Notes: a model not told the origin generated them from the sequence alone. A stretch of DNA of 64,000 nt from Desulfarculaceae bacterium (GCA_020444545.1 JAHLKT010000004.1:558001-622000), one strand, 5' to 3'. Positions 13,993 to 23,491 are shown, counted from the stretch's first letter. Program-made: numbers and translations.

Positions 13993-16090
13993 TTGGGTTT
14001 TCCGGCCGCGCGGGGAAAACGATACGGGCGATCACCCAGCCGTCTTCTTCCCTGATGTCAAAAGCGGCGTCCGAGCCATAGTGATGGGCCAGGCAGCGCT
14101 GCACGTATTCCAAACCCAATTGGGTGCCGGGCCCATGCCCGGCTTGGTCGGGCTCGAACCAGTGGCCGGTGTTGGCCACGATGAACAGGCATTTGTCACC
14201 CTCAAGGTGCGCGCTGATTTGAATCTTCAATGGCCTGGCGCCGGATCGCCGGCCGTATTTGACCGCGTTTTCCACGATCGGCTGGCCCAGGAAAACCGGT
14301 ATGAAAACCTGCTCGGCAGCCGCATCTACCCGTATGGCCGTCTCCATTTGATCCCCAAACCGGATTTCCTGTATTTGGAGATAATTTGCAATACGGTCGA
14401 ACTCATCAGAGACCGTGGTCAATAGTTCGGAACGATGGGTAAGGCTGGAGTGGTAGAAACCCGCCAGGGCCTCGATCATTTCCACCCCGCCGTCGGGGTC
14501 GGTCAGGACCATTTCCCGTATGGAGTTTAAGGTGTTGAATAAAAAATGGGGGTTCACTTGATAGCGAAGCATCTCGAGCTTGGTCCGGAGTAATAGATCT
14601 TCCGCCTCGCGGGTGCGCCTCGCCTTTGCCTCCGCTTCCCTGAGTTCGGTTACGTCTTCCACGCTGCCGTGAATAACGTTTATCCCCCCCTGGTCATCCA
14701 GTTCCGCGCGGGCGTGCAGGAGCGCCTGTAGCCGGGCTCCGTCCATGCGGACCATTTCGCATTCAAAGCCGCTCACCTCGCCTTCGCTGCGGAGCCGGTC
14801 CAGCAATTGCCCCCGCATGTCTCGCTCAACATAAAAATCAAGCGAGCTTCTTCCGACCAGATCGTCGGCGTTGGCGGCACGCAACATCTCCGCCAGCCTG
14901 GGGTTGGCCGCCAGCATGATGCCATCCCTGTTGGTCTGAAATATGCCCTCCACCGAGTTCTCAAATATGCCGCGGTATTTGCGCTCGGCCTCCGCTATAT
15001 CGTGAAAGTTCTCTTCCAGCCGAACGGCCATCTCGTTTAGGTCCCGGGCCAAGTCGCCCACCTCGTCACGCGGGCCCGGCGGCAAGCGCCTCTCCAGGCG
15101 GCCCCGGCATATATCCCCGGAGAACTCGCGGCAACGTTCTATTCTCTTGACCACCGGGGCGGTGAGTAGAAATACGGACACAATCAGCAGAGCGATGGTG
15201 AGGGCCACCACAATCAGCGTGATCTTACCCAGGAACCTAACCGGTGCGAGGATGATGGCCATGGGCTGCGAGACCACGATCGACCATCGGGGAGCCCTCA
15301 GTTGGGCGAAAGCGACAAGGTGTTCCCCTTCGGAGTCGCGGTAGCGAAAGATGCTTTCGCTCCTCTTTTCAAAGGCTGCCCGCAGTTCCTTGGGAGGAGG
15401 CGAATAATTCATCCAATTGGCCGGGGCTCGAATCTTGAGGGACTTGGGCGAGCTCGAGGGCAGAGAGGGGTCGAGAAAATATACCTTTTCTTTTGGCGCA
15501 ACGGTGTGAAGCGCCAGCACTTCCTGGCCGAAGCGGCCCAAATCCACGCCGGCCCGCAGGATCGCCACCACCTTTCCCAAGTGACGGACCGGGGCGGTCA
15601 GCGTAACCACGGGACGGTCGTCGGCCACGCCCACCACGGTGCGGCCTATGTTGGCGGTCCCGGCATAACCCGCCACCGCGCTGGGCCGCTTGCTGACGAC
15701 CTTGGGGCAGTGGGGGTGGAACAAGCGGCGAGGGTCGTCGCTGGCAATGCACTCACCTTTTTTATCGATCAGATATATGCTGGAATACGGCTCCCGAGTC
15801 ACCACGGCGGAGAAGTATTTGTCAAATGCGGCCCGCGTCTTGGGGTCCTTGTAATGCAGGACGGTATTGCTGACCAAGGGCATGGCGGCCCAATATTCGA
15901 ACTTGCGCAGCTCGGTGTCGAACCGGAGCTGAATTGCTTCCGCCAAAAGAACCGCGGTGCCCGCCAGCCGCTGCTTGGCCCTTTGTTCCAATCTTTCGGA
16001 TGCGAACAAATACACCAGGGACGAGGATGTCAGCGCCACGGCGATGACGATAGAGGTGAGTAGCAATATTAATTTGGTTCTGAGGCTCAT
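13985..16090 (-). CDS. LytS/YehU-type sensor histidine kinase with periplasmic sensor and PAS
   Basis: 701 residues. In order: membrane helix (about 7-28), a large extracytoplasmic double-Cache-like sensor (about 30-275), a second helix (about 285-310), HAMP (about 312-365), a PAS domain (about 370-490) and a His_kinase domain with YQVNPHFLFNTL (His near 513). The C-terminal ATP-binding part has lost some canonical G boxes but keeps LGLEYVQRCLAHHYG, normal for this subfamily. It pairs with the LytTR regulator. The ligand is unknown; Cache domains usually bind small organic molecules. Confidence 0.92.
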   Translation of the reverse strand: MSLRTKLILLLTSIVIAVALTSSSLVYLFASERLEQRAKQRLAGTAVLLAEAIQLRFDTELRKFEYWAAMPLVSNTVLHYKDPKTRAAFDKYFSAVVTREPYSSIYLIDKKGECIASDDPRRLFHPHCPKVVSKRPSAVAGYAGTANIGRTVVGVADDRPVVTLTAPVRHLGKVVAILRAGVDLGRFGQEVLALHTVAPKEKVYFLDPSLPSSSPKSLKIRAPANWMNYSPPPKELRAAFEKRSESIFRYRDSEGEHLVAFAQLRAPRWSIVVSQPMAIILAPVRFLGKITLIVVALTIALLIVSVFLLTAPVVKRIERCREFSGDICRGRLERRLPPGPRDEVGDLARDLNEMAVRLEENFHDIAEAERKYRGIFENSVEGIFQTNRDGIMLAANPRLAEMLRAANADDLVGRSSLDFYVERDMRGQLLDRLRSEGEVSGFECEMVRMDGARLQALLHARAELDDQGGINVIHGSVEDVTELREAEAKARRTREAEDLLLRTKLEMLRYQVNPHFLFNTLNSIREMVLTDPDGGVEMIEALAGFYHSSLTHRSELLTTVSDEFDRIANYLQIQEIRFGDQMETAIRVDAAAEQVFIPVFLGQPIVENAVKYGRRSGARPLKIQISAHLEGDKCLFIVANTGHWFEPDQAGHGPGTQLGLEYVQRCLAHHYGSDAAFDIREEDGWVIARIVFPARPENPNA

Positions 16091-16626
16091 CTACCCCCCG
16101 ATCGACATGCTCTTTTGGATAACGCGAGTCGGGGGGGCGTGGCGAGCATGTAAAGCAGTCGTGGCGAGCATGTAAAGCAATGCTTGCTAAACTAACTTGC
16201 TTTTCATGGGCGGGTCAATATGCAGTCCTCCTATTTCAGATATGAGAACGACATCCTTACCCACGGCAGCTCCCATATTACAAAACAGAGCGCCTTTGCC
16301 TCCGGTTTTTCGCAGGTGCTTTCCGGCGGGCATCATATCGTTCAAAAACGACTGGCGGCGGCCGGAGACACCGGGAAATTGATAGGTTGCTCTACGCCGC
16401 TCCACCAAATCATCAAGTGGCATTCCTGCCATAAATCAAACCTGCTCGTTGGAAGTAGATTGCGGAAGGAGGTCAGATTGACTTAGCACTTGGCGATAGT
16501 CCACCATCTAACTAGACAAAGACTCCTCACCCTGATCCTTCCCCCCCGCACGCCGAGTCTGCCCCACGCGAGCGGGCCCCGGCCCGCCTACAATGCCGCA
16601 CACTCTTGTCACGAAAGGAGTGTCTC
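16091..16626. other. Intergenic region between sensor kinase and glycyl radical gene
   Basis: About 530 bases separate two divergent genes. Short frames exist on both strands (16187-16432 minus, 16220-16486 plus), but none has a ribosome site, family motif or codon pattern I trust. The only structured element is the 20-base tandem repeat at 16138-16179. No confident promoter for the glycyl radical gene could be picked. Confidence 0.6.
16138..16179. repeat. 20-bp direct repeat pair, period 22, upstream of the kinase gene
   Basis: CGTGGCGAGCATGTAAAGCA occurs at 16138-16157 and again at 16160-16179, identical in both copies with a 2-base spacer. It lies about 48-90 bases upstream of the kinase start. 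LytTR regulators bind direct repeats about two helical turns apart, so it may be an autoregulatory site; that is inference. Confidence 0.75.
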
Positions 16627-19614
16627 ATGCAGGCAGCCTTGAGCCCCAGGCCGTCCAAGCAGCTCTATTCCCTCCTCGTATCCACAGCCGACACATTCAA
16701 CCAGCGCCCCGATCTGCAAAGCGAGATGAAAGGCACCCAGGGATGGATCAACGCCACGGTGGGCTTTCGCGCCGCTGACGGCAGCATGGGCGCGGCGGTG
16801 CGGATCAAGGACGGCGTCATAACCGCCCTGGATCACGTCCCCGCCGACGTGGACGCCTGCCTGGTGTTCCGCGGCGCGGCCGATTTCAGCGCTTTTCAGG
16901 AGGCCAGCAAGGACGAGGCCTCCCAGATGATCCTCAAGGGCCGCATCTGGATCGAAGGAACCATCGCCTACTACAACTACGCCGAGTACCTGGTGAACCT
17001 GTTGTTCCTGGACCAGGCCAAGGCAGCCACCGAACAGGCCATGCACGAGCACAAGCTTGAGAGCCTGCGCATCGCCGAGGGGGCCGACACCAGCGGCCGC
17101 GACGAGAAGGCCCGCCGCAAGGTGGAGCGGCTTCGGGGGCAGAGGGTGGACCCCGGGGTGAAGTGGCTGGAGGACCCCTATCTCTCCGAGCTGGGCCTGG
17201 AGGACTTGCCCCGTCTGGAGCGTTTCCGGCGGGAATTGTTCACCACCAAGGCCCAGGTGAGCTGCGAGCACGGCAAACTGCTTACCGATTTTTTCTTGGC
17301 CAACGGCTATGAGACCATGCCCGACGGCACCCCCTGGGAGCCCAACCTGCGCAAGGCCAAGAGCTTTTATCACCTGATGGCCAACCGCCAGGCGCTTGTC
17401 CGCGAGGGCGACCTGCTGGCCGGCACCTACACTCCCTATCCAATCTTCGGCCTGGTCAACCAGCCCTACACCTTCGGCTGGCAGGTGTGGGGCGAGCTCA
17501 GGACCCTGGGCTTCAGGGAGCTGGACTCCTACAAGATCGACGAGGAGACCATCGAGACCCTGCACAAGCACGTGATGCCCTTCTACGCCACGCGCAACAT
17601 CCAGCATCTGTGGAAGGCCGAGTTCAACAACCCCCTGGCGGCCCAGATACACGAGCGCTACTTCGCGGTGTTCTACTACAAGACCGTGTCCCACAGCCAG
17701 ACCACGCCGGGGCACATCAAGGTGCTCACCCAGGGCCTGGACGGCATCCGCCGGCGCATCGCCGAGGAGTTGGCCCGCGACACCCGGGCCGACCAGGAGA
17801 AGAAGGACACCCTGGAGGCCATGCGCATCAGCCTGGACGCGGTATCGGCCTACACTCAAAACCTGGCCTCCCAGGCGAAAGCAAAGGCCGAGGCGGAGAG
17901 CGACGCGTCCCGCCGCGCGGAGCTGGAGGAAATGCACCGCATTCTGTGCAAGGTGCCCGACCAACCGGCCGAGACGCTTTACGAGGCGGTGCAGGCCATG
18001 TGGATCGTGCATCTGTCCCTGGGTCTGGAGAGCAGTGACGACGGGCCCCACCTGGGCCGCCTGGACGGCATCCTGCAACCATACTTCGAGGCGGACCTGG
18101 CCAAGCTGGACAGCGAACCGGAGCGCCGTGCCTACATCAAGTGGGCGGTGGAGCTGATCGGCTGTTTGTATCTGCGCCTGTCCAGCCACTACAACATCAC
18201 CATGGAGATCACCTCCTGGATGAACTCGGGCGGCCCGCCCAGCACCACCATCAACCTGGGCGGAGTCACTCCCACCGGCGGCGACGCGGTCAACGACATG
18301 ACCTATGTGATCCTCAAGGTCACCGAGCTGCTCAGCCTGAACGACCCCAATATGCACGCCCGCTACATGCCCGGGGTCAATAGCGAGACCTACTTGAAGC
18401 GGGTATGCGAGGTGAACTACATCACCGGGGCCACCCCCTGCATCCACAACGACGCGGCGGTGATCGCCGCCCTGAGCGGGGTGAACCCGGAGTGGCCCCA
18501 GGAGGACATCCGCGAGTGGACCGCGGTGGGCTGCGTGGAGCCCTGTCTGGCGGGCATGCACTTTCCTTCCACCGGCAGCATCGAGCTGAATCTCATGGCG
18601 CCTTTGGAGATGGCCCTGAACAACGGGGTCCATCCCCTGCTGGACTGGGCCCTGGGGCCCGAGACCGGCAAGGTGGAGGATGGCGACTTCGAGACCTTCG
18701 AGGACTTCATGGATGCCTTCACTCAGCAATACCATTTCCTGTGCGGGGTCAGCGTGGAGGGCAACAATCAGCTGGGTCACATCCACCAGCAGCACATGCC
18801 CTCGCCGCTGATCTCGGCCATAGTGGACGACTGCATCACCAACGGCCGGGGGATCACCCGGGGCGGGTCCCGTTACAACACCAGCGGGGTCACCTCCATC
18901 GGCATGGCTGATGTGGCCGACTCCTTGAGCGCCATCAAGAAGGCGGTCTACGACGAGAAGAAGGTCAGCTTCAAGGAACTCAAGGAGGCGCTCCAGTACA
19001 ACTTCGAGGGCTACAAGAGTCTCCGGGCCTGGATTCAGAACCAGGTGCCCAAGTTCGGCTCCAACGACCCCGAGGCGCTGGCCATGGCTCAGCGGGTCAC
19101 CGCCATGGTGGCCGATTTTGCCCACGGTCAGCAGAACTACCGGGGCGGCCATTACACCTCGGGCTGGTGGTCCATGAACTACCACGCCATCTACGGCCGG
19201 GTGTCGGGGGCCTCGCCCTCGGGCCGCCTGGCCGGCGAGGCCTTCACCCCCGGCCTCACCCCCCAGGCCTCGGCCTCCAAGAACCTGCTGGACAACCTGC
19301 TGGACGTGGCCAAGCTGGACCCCACCACCATGGACAACAACATCGCCTTCAACGTGCGCGTGGTGCCCTCGGCCAAGGACACTCACGAACAGACCATCAC
19401 CCGCATGAGCGACACCATCCGGGCCTACTTCGACCAGGGAGGCATGCAGGTGCAGTTCATCATGATCAACACGGACACCTTGCGCGACGCCATGGCCCAC
19501 CCGGAGTACTACCCCGACCTGCTGGTGCGCATCTCGGGCTACTGCGGCTACTTCACCAAGCTGCACCGCGACCTTCAGTTGGAGATCATCCGGAGGAACG
19601 AGTATGGCCTCTGA
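16627..19614 (+). CDS. Glycyl radical enzyme with N-terminal SCP2-like domain
   Basis: 995 residues from the ATG at 16627, preceded by AAAGGAG with ideal spacing; a TTG 21 bases earlier would overlap that site. Residues about 10-130 resemble an SCP2 lipid-binding fold (VRIKDGVITAL, ACLVFRGAADFSAF, LKGRIWIEGTIAYY). The rest is a pyruvate-formate-lyase-type barrel with the thiyl Cys636 in GCVEP (Glu638 as likely general base) and the glycyl radical loop VRISGYCGYF (Gly971). Cys-x-Glu is shared by diol/choline/hydroxyproline/isethionate lyases and aryl-acetate decarboxylases and is not a formate-lyase pattern. The substrate cannot be read from sequence; the SCP2 part hints at something hydrophobic. 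Confidence 0.9.
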   Translation: MQAALSPRPSKQLYSLLVSTADTFNQRPDLQSEMKGTQGWINATVGFRAADGSMGAAVRIKDGVITALDHVPADVDACLVFRGAADFSAFQEASKDEASQMILKGRIWIEGTIAYYNYAEYLVNLLFLDQAKAATEQAMHEHKLESLRIAEGADTSGRDEKARRKVERLRGQRVDPGVKWLEDPYLSELGLEDLPRLERFRRELFTTKAQVSCEHGKLLTDFFLANGYETMPDGTPWEPNLRKAKSFYHLMANRQALVREGDLLAGTYTPYPIFGLVNQPYTFGWQVWGELRTLGFRELDSYKIDEETIETLHKHVMPFYATRNIQHLWKAEFNNPLAAQIHERYFAVFYYKTVSHSQTTPGHIKVLTQGLDGIRRRIAEELARDTRADQEKKDTLEAMRISLDAVSAYTQNLASQAKAKAEAESDASRRAELEEMHRILCKVPDQPAETLYEAVQAMWIVHLSLGLESSDDGPHLGRLDGILQPYFEADLAKLDSEPERRAYIKWAVELIGCLYLRLSSHYNITMEITSWMNSGGPPSTTINLGGVTPTGGDAVNDMTYVILKVTELLSLNDPNMHARYMPGVNSETYLKRVCEVNYITGATPCIHNDAAVIAALSGVNPEWPQEDIREWTAVGCVEPCLAGMHFPSTGSIELNLMAPLEMALNNGVHPLLDWALGPETGKVEDGDFETFEDFMDAFTQQYHFLCGVSVEGNNQLGHIHQQHMPSPLISAIVDDCITNGRGITRGGSRYNTSGVTSIGMADVADSLSAIKKAVYDEKKVSFKELKEALQYNFEGYKSLRAWIQNQVPKFGSNDPEALAMAQRVTAMVADFAHGQQNYRGGHYTSGWWSMNYHAIYGRVSGASPSGRLAGEAFTPGLTPQASASKNLLDNLLDVAKLDPTTMDNNIAFNVRVVPSAKDTHEQTITRMSDTIRAYFDQGGMQVQFIMINTDTLRDAMAHPEYYPDLLVRISGYCGYFTKLHRDLQLEIIRRNEYGL

Positions 19615-20548
19615 GGCGCGCAGCGGCCGTCCATTGATCATCGACATCAAGGGCAACTCCCTGGACGACGGGCCGGGCACCCGCTCGGTGGTGTTCATGA
19701 AGGGCTGCCCGCTTAACTGCGTGTGGTGCCAGAATCCCGAGAGCAAGAAGATCGCCCCGGAGCTGTGGTTCGAAAAGGACAAATGCGTGGCCAGCGGGGA
19801 GTGCGTGCCCGCCTGCCCCGATGGGGCCTTGGCCCTGGGAGACTCCCTGAGCATCGACCGGGACAAGTGCACCCTGTGTTTCGACTGCGTGGAGGCCTGC
19901 CCCTCCACCGCCCTGAAACGGGTGGGTCAGGACATGAGCGTGACACAGGTAGTCGCCAAGATCGTGCCTTACAAGCCCTTCTTCGACACCACCGGCGGCG
20001 GGGTCACCCTGTCCGGTGGCGAGCCCACCCTGTTCATGGATTTCACCTCCCGGCTGCTGCAAGCGCTCAAGGCCGAGGGCATCCACACCTTGGTGGAGAC
20101 CGCCGGCCTGTTCGACTTCGACGATTTCGCCGCGCTTGTGTTGCCCCACAGCGACATGATCTTCATGGACATGAAGATCATCGACCCCGTGTTGCACAAG
20201 CGCTGGTGCGGGGTGGACAACGGGCGCATAAAGGAGAACTTCTCGCGCCTGCACCGGATGGCTCGGGAGGGAGGCGCTTTCAGCATCAAACCCCGCACCC
20301 CGCTGATTCCGGGGGTGACCGACACTGACGAGATGATGGCCGCCCTTGCCGAGTTCTACCTGGAGCACGGGGTCACCCTGGCCGCCCTGGAGAAAAACAA
20401 CCCCATCTGGTTCGACAAGAGCGAGAAGGTGGGGGTGAACCCGGACTTCGCGGCCGATGACCCGGCCCGGAGCTTTTACGACAATGAGCGCTACGCCCGC
20501 ATCAAGCGATACTTCGAGCAGCGGGGCATAACCATTTTGGAGTCTTGA
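19604..20548 (+). CDS. Glycyl radical enzyme activase (radical SAM)
   Basis: 314 residues, overlapping the end of the glycyl radical gene by 11 bases. The radical-SAM motif C-x3-C-x2-C is at Cys35, Cys39 and Cys42 (GCPLNCVWCQNPE). A ferredoxin insert follows: Cys61, Cys67, Cys71 and Cys89, Cys92, Cys95, Cys99. The first group lacks one of the usual four Cys (Ser64 stands there). GGGVTLSGGEP matches the SAM-binding glycine motif. It installs the glycyl radical on the upstream enzyme. Confidence 0.94.
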   Translation: MASEARSGRPLIIDIKGNSLDDGPGTRSVVFMKGCPLNCVWCQNPESKKIAPELWFEKDKCVASGECVPACPDGALALGDSLSIDRDKCTLCFDCVEACPSTALKRVGQDMSVTQVVAKIVPYKPFFDTTGGGVTLSGGEPTLFMDFTSRLLQALKAEGIHTLVETAGLFDFDDFAALVLPHSDMIFMDMKIIDPVLHKRWCGVDNGRIKENFSRLHRMAREGGAFSIKPRTPLIPGVTDTDEMMAALAEFYLEHGVTLAALEKNNPIWFDKSEKVGVNPDFAADDPARSFYDNERYARIKRYFEQRGITILES

Positions 20549-20596
20549 GCGGACGCGCCCGGGCGGGCCGGCGGGACCTTGGCAAAGGAGAGGCAC

Positions 20597-21037
20597 ATGA
20601 AGCGGTTGTTGCAAGCAGCCTTGTTGTGGTTGGCGGTTGTCCTGACAGCCCCTAGCGCCCTGGCCGGAGGCCTTGGTGGAGTGTGGACCCTGGACATCAG
20701 CCAGTACAAGAACACCTGCGGCGACAAGCCCACCGCGGCCAAGCAGCTGACCCTTACCCAAAAGGGCCGGGAGCTCACAGCGGCCATCGGGGTCTTGGGC
20801 GAGGACGGAAAGACCTACACCGGCACCTTCCACGGCCGCCTGGAGAACGACTCGCCCCCGGCCAAGGCCTCGCTTTATGGCAAGTTCGAAGTGGGCGGCT
20901 TCACTACCGAGGAGACGATCCAGATTCATTTCCTCAACGCCAAGAGCTATACGGGAGCCTCACAGTGGAAGACCCAATCCGTGGACAAGAAAATCACTTG
21001 CCTTGGCACTCAGAAAATTAAGGGAAGCAAAAAATAG
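20597..21037 (+). CDS. Small secreted protein, unknown
   Basis: 146 residues from the ATG at 20597 (ribosome site AAAGGAGAGG). Signal peptide MKRLLQAALLWLAVVLTAPSALA, then a beta-rich mature chain (GVWTLDISQYKNTCG, KQLTLTQKGRELTAAIG, YTGTFHGRLEND) with two cysteines (about 46 and 135) that could form a disulfide. It looks like a small lipocalin-like or beta-sandwich protein, which is a guess from strand pattern. It lies 48 bases after the activase on the same strand and may be cotranscribed. Confidence 0.75.
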   Translation: MKRLLQAALLWLAVVLTAPSALAGGLGGVWTLDISQYKNTCGDKPTAAKQLTLTQKGRELTAAIGVLGEDGKTYTGTFHGRLENDSPPAKASLYGKFEVGGFTTEETIQIHFLNAKSYTGASQWKTQSVDKKITCLGTQKIKGSKK

Positions 21038-21456
21038 ACGGTAAGGCGGCAAAGCTCCGGGATTCGTCAGGGTCGGGAGCCGCGCAACAATGCGTAACAG
21101 AAAAGTATGAATTGAACCGCACCGTTTATACTAGTATACTAAATTGTCATTTTTGGTAATTGTTATTACGTGTTAGACACCTTAGCGCCTAGAGGGCGCA
21201 TGGGGCCTAGGGCGATTAATCAGCCCGAGTTGCCGGCGACAGGGAAAGGTCCTGCCGGTTGGAACAACTGAAAAGCCAACTCAAGGACAGGCCTGCCCAT
21301 GGTTTCGGTTCTTACAGTACATTCTTGCCCTCCGGCCCCGATAAGGGGTAAAAATTCTCTTACAACAAATCCCCACGCCTTGGAGGGGAAACTAATTGCT
21401 CGGCCGCTATACCTGAAAAAGGCCATGCATCTCAGTTGGAACTCTAGGTAGTGAAC
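21038..21456. other. AT-richer intergenic region before the chemosensory operon
   Basis: About 420 bases without a credible gene. It contains a perfect 12-bp palindrome TATACTAGTATA (21127-21138) and an inverted repeat GTAAT-TGTT-ATTAC (21156-21169), in the most AT-rich stretch nearby. These may be regulatory sites for the operon starting at 21457. A 68-codon minus-strand frame here has no supporting signal. Confidence 0.5.
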
Positions 21457-22014
21457 ATGGCGGAACCCGAGAGCACTCAGTCCTTCCCAGAGGCGGCTTC
21501 ATCCGCCGCCTCCGTCCCATCGGACGCGCGCCAAAGCTTCGTCAGCTTTCGCCTGGACCAAAAGCTGTTCGCCCTTCCCCTGGACCGGGTGGAGCGGGCC
21601 TTGCGCATGGTGGCGCCGGTGCGCCTTCCCGAGGCCCCGCCTTGGATCGCCGGGGTGATCAACCTGCACGGCCAGGCGCTGCCCGTCCTGGACCTGGGCC
21701 AGATATTCGGCCGCCTCCCTCGCCAGCCCCATCCTGACCAGCGGCTCCTGGTGGTCGCCCAGCGGCCCCGCAGGGTGGCCTTGCAGGTGGACGCGGTGGA
21801 GAGCGTGGTCAAGGCCTCGCCCGGAGAGATCGTGCCGCCCACGGGCCATTTGGCCGAGTCGCGGGTGCTGGCGGGCATTTTCGAGCACGGCGAGGAACTG
21901 GTCCTGCTGTTGGACCCGGAGCGCTTGGCTCCCGCCGATTGGCGGGACCGGGAAGACTTGTGGGCAGAGCTGGAAGAGCAGGGCGCTCGTCTGATGCCGG
22001 CGGCCGATGAGTAG
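21457..22014 (+). CDS. cheW: CheW-like coupling protein (WspB-like)
   Basis: 185 residues from the ATG at 21457; a GTG two codons earlier is possible but sits against the AGGTAG ribosome site. After a Ser/Ala-rich leader it has the CheW fold: FVSFRLDQKLFALPLDRVERAL, WIAGVINLHGQALPVLDLG and VALQVDAVESVV. It couples receptors to the CheA kinase in the cytoplasm. The gene overlaps the next one by 8 bases. Together with a CheR-TPR and a second CheW it reproduces the wspBCD set. Confidence 0.88.
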   Translation: MAEPESTQSFPEAASSAASVPSDARQSFVSFRLDQKLFALPLDRVERALRMVAPVRLPEAPPWIAGVINLHGQALPVLDLGQIFGRLPRQPHPDQRLLVVAQRPRRVALQVDAVESVVKASPGEIVPPTGHLAESRVLAGIFEHGEELVLLLDPERLAPADWRDREDLWAELEEQGARLMPAADE

Positions 22015-23491
22015 CCTCGCCGTGGATAGCGCCCTGAGCGCGGGGGAGTTCTCCCTGTTCCACGACCTGGTGTTGCGGCGCACGGGTATGCATTTTTCCT
22101 CCCACCGCCAGGAAGAGATGATCCGCCATCTGCGCCTGGTGGCCGAAGAAGAAGGCCTGGAAGACCTCACCCGGCTGTACCGGGAGATGGATCGCTCCCG
22201 CACCGACAGCCCCCTGTGGGACAGGGTGATCAGCGGCCTGACCGTGGGCGAGACCTATTTCATGCGCGACAGCGCCCAGTTCGCGGCCATGCGCCAGCAC
22301 ATCCTGCCCGAGATCATCCGCCGCCGCCGGGGGGAGCGCCGCCTGCGCATATGGAGCGCGGGCTGCGCCTCGGGCGAGGAACCCTACTCCCTGGCCATGC
22401 TGCTCAGTGAACTGATCCCGGACTGGGAACGCTGGTCGGTGCTCATCCTGGGCACCGACATCAACAAGCAGTCCCTGGCCCGCGCCCGCAAGGGGCATTA
22501 CAAGAAGTGGTCCTTCCGCCAGTGCGGCCCCGAGGTGATGGGCCGCTACTTCACCCCCCAGGGCCAGCTCTTTCAGATCAAACCGGAGCTGGCCCGCCGG
22601 GTTTCCTTCGCCTACCTCAATCTGGCCGAGGACACCTATCCTTCCCTGATGACCAACACCTGCGCCATGGACCTCATCCTGTGCCGCAACGTGGCCATCT
22701 ACCTGCCCGAGGATCAGGTGCACCAGATCGTGAACCGCTTCGCGGGGTGCCTGGCCCAAGAGGGATGGCTCATGGTGGCCGCCACCGAGACCGATCCGCG
22801 GGGATTCCCCGGCTTCGCCACCCGCGCCTTGGGCTCGGTGACCGCCTACCAACTGCCGGCCCCGGGCCAGCCCACCCGCGCGGAGGCCGCGCCTCCGGCC
22901 GGGTGCGAAGCGCCTCCCGCCCCCCGGGCGGTGTACCAGGCCCCCAAGCCCCGGCCGGCCGCGCCTCCGCTGCGGTCCCGGCCTCCTTTGCACGCGGGCC
23001 CGGAGCTTCTCTCCCAGGCCCGCCGCTTGCTGGAGCAAGACCAGCTCCAGTCCGCCCGCTGCCTGTTGGAGCAGGCCAAGGGCCAGCGCCGCTCCGCCGC
23101 CGGGCTTTGGCTAAAAGGGGCCCGCCGCTTGGCCAACCTGGGCCGCCTGGCCGAGGCCCGGCACTGGTGCGGCCAGGCCTTGCAGGCCGATCCCTTGCTG
23201 GCCGAGGCCCATCACTGCCGGGCGCTGATCGCCCTGGAGGAGGGCGAGACGGAGCTGGCCGGGGACCATCTGCGCAAGGTCCTGTACTTGGAGCCCAACC
23301 ACTTGGCGGCCCATTTTTCCCTGGCCACCCTGTATCGCAGGATGGGCCGTAATCAAAAGGCCCTGCTGCACGGCCGCCAGGCCATCCGCCTGGCCTCCAG
23401 CCTGCCCCCGGACCAGAAGGTGCCCGAGGCCGACGGTTTGGCCGCGGGGCGAATCGTGACCATGTTGCAGGTCCTGCTGGACGCGGCCTGA
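22007..23491 (+). CDS. cheR: CheR methyltransferase with TPR tail (WspC-like)
   Basis: 494 residues. The N-terminal part (about 10-275) is a CheR SAM-dependent methyltransferase: SGLTVGETYFMRD, RIWSAGCASGEEPYSLAML and DLILCRNVAIYL, the last marking the catalytic core. An Ala/Pro-rich linker (about 285-325) leads to tetratricopeptide-like repeats (about 330-475: ARRLLEQDQLQSARCLLEQA, AEARHWCGQALQADPLLAEA). It methylates glutamates of the receptors encoded downstream. A TPR-tailed CheR is typical of Wsp-type systems. Confidence 0.93.
   Translation: MSSLAVDSALSAGEFSLFHDLVLRRTGMHFSSHRQEEMIRHLRLVAEEEGLEDLTRLYREMDRSRTDSPLWDRVISGLTVGETYFMRDSAQFAAMRQHILPEIIRRRRGERRLRIWSAGCASGEEPYSLAMLLSELIPDWERWSVLILGTDINKQSLARARKGHYKKWSFRQCGPEVMGRYFTPQGQLFQIKPELARRVSFAYLNLAEDTYPSLMTNTCAMDLILCRNVAIYLPEDQVHQIVNRFAGCLAQEGWLMVAATETDPRGFPGFATRALGSVTAYQLPAPGQPTRAEAAPPAGCEAPPAPRAVYQAPKPRPAAPPLRSRPPLHAGPELLSQARRLLEQDQLQSARCLLEQAKGQRRSAAGLWLKGARRLANLGRLAEARHWCGQALQADPLLAEAHHCRALIALEEGETELAGDHLRKVLYLEPNHLAAHFSLATLYRRMGRNQKALLHGRQAIRLASSLPPDQKVPEADGLAAGRIVTMLQVLLDAA

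Noticed and set aside
16187-16432. Short frames on both strands between kinase and glycyl radical gene
   Set aside because: No ribosome site, no similarity and conflicting strands; treated as non-coding.
16609-19908. 1099-codon open frame opposite the glycyl radical gene
   Set aside because: Composition is typical of antisense translation of GC-rich coding DNA (HVDH, GHGG runs). The sense strand carries an intact enzyme and activase.
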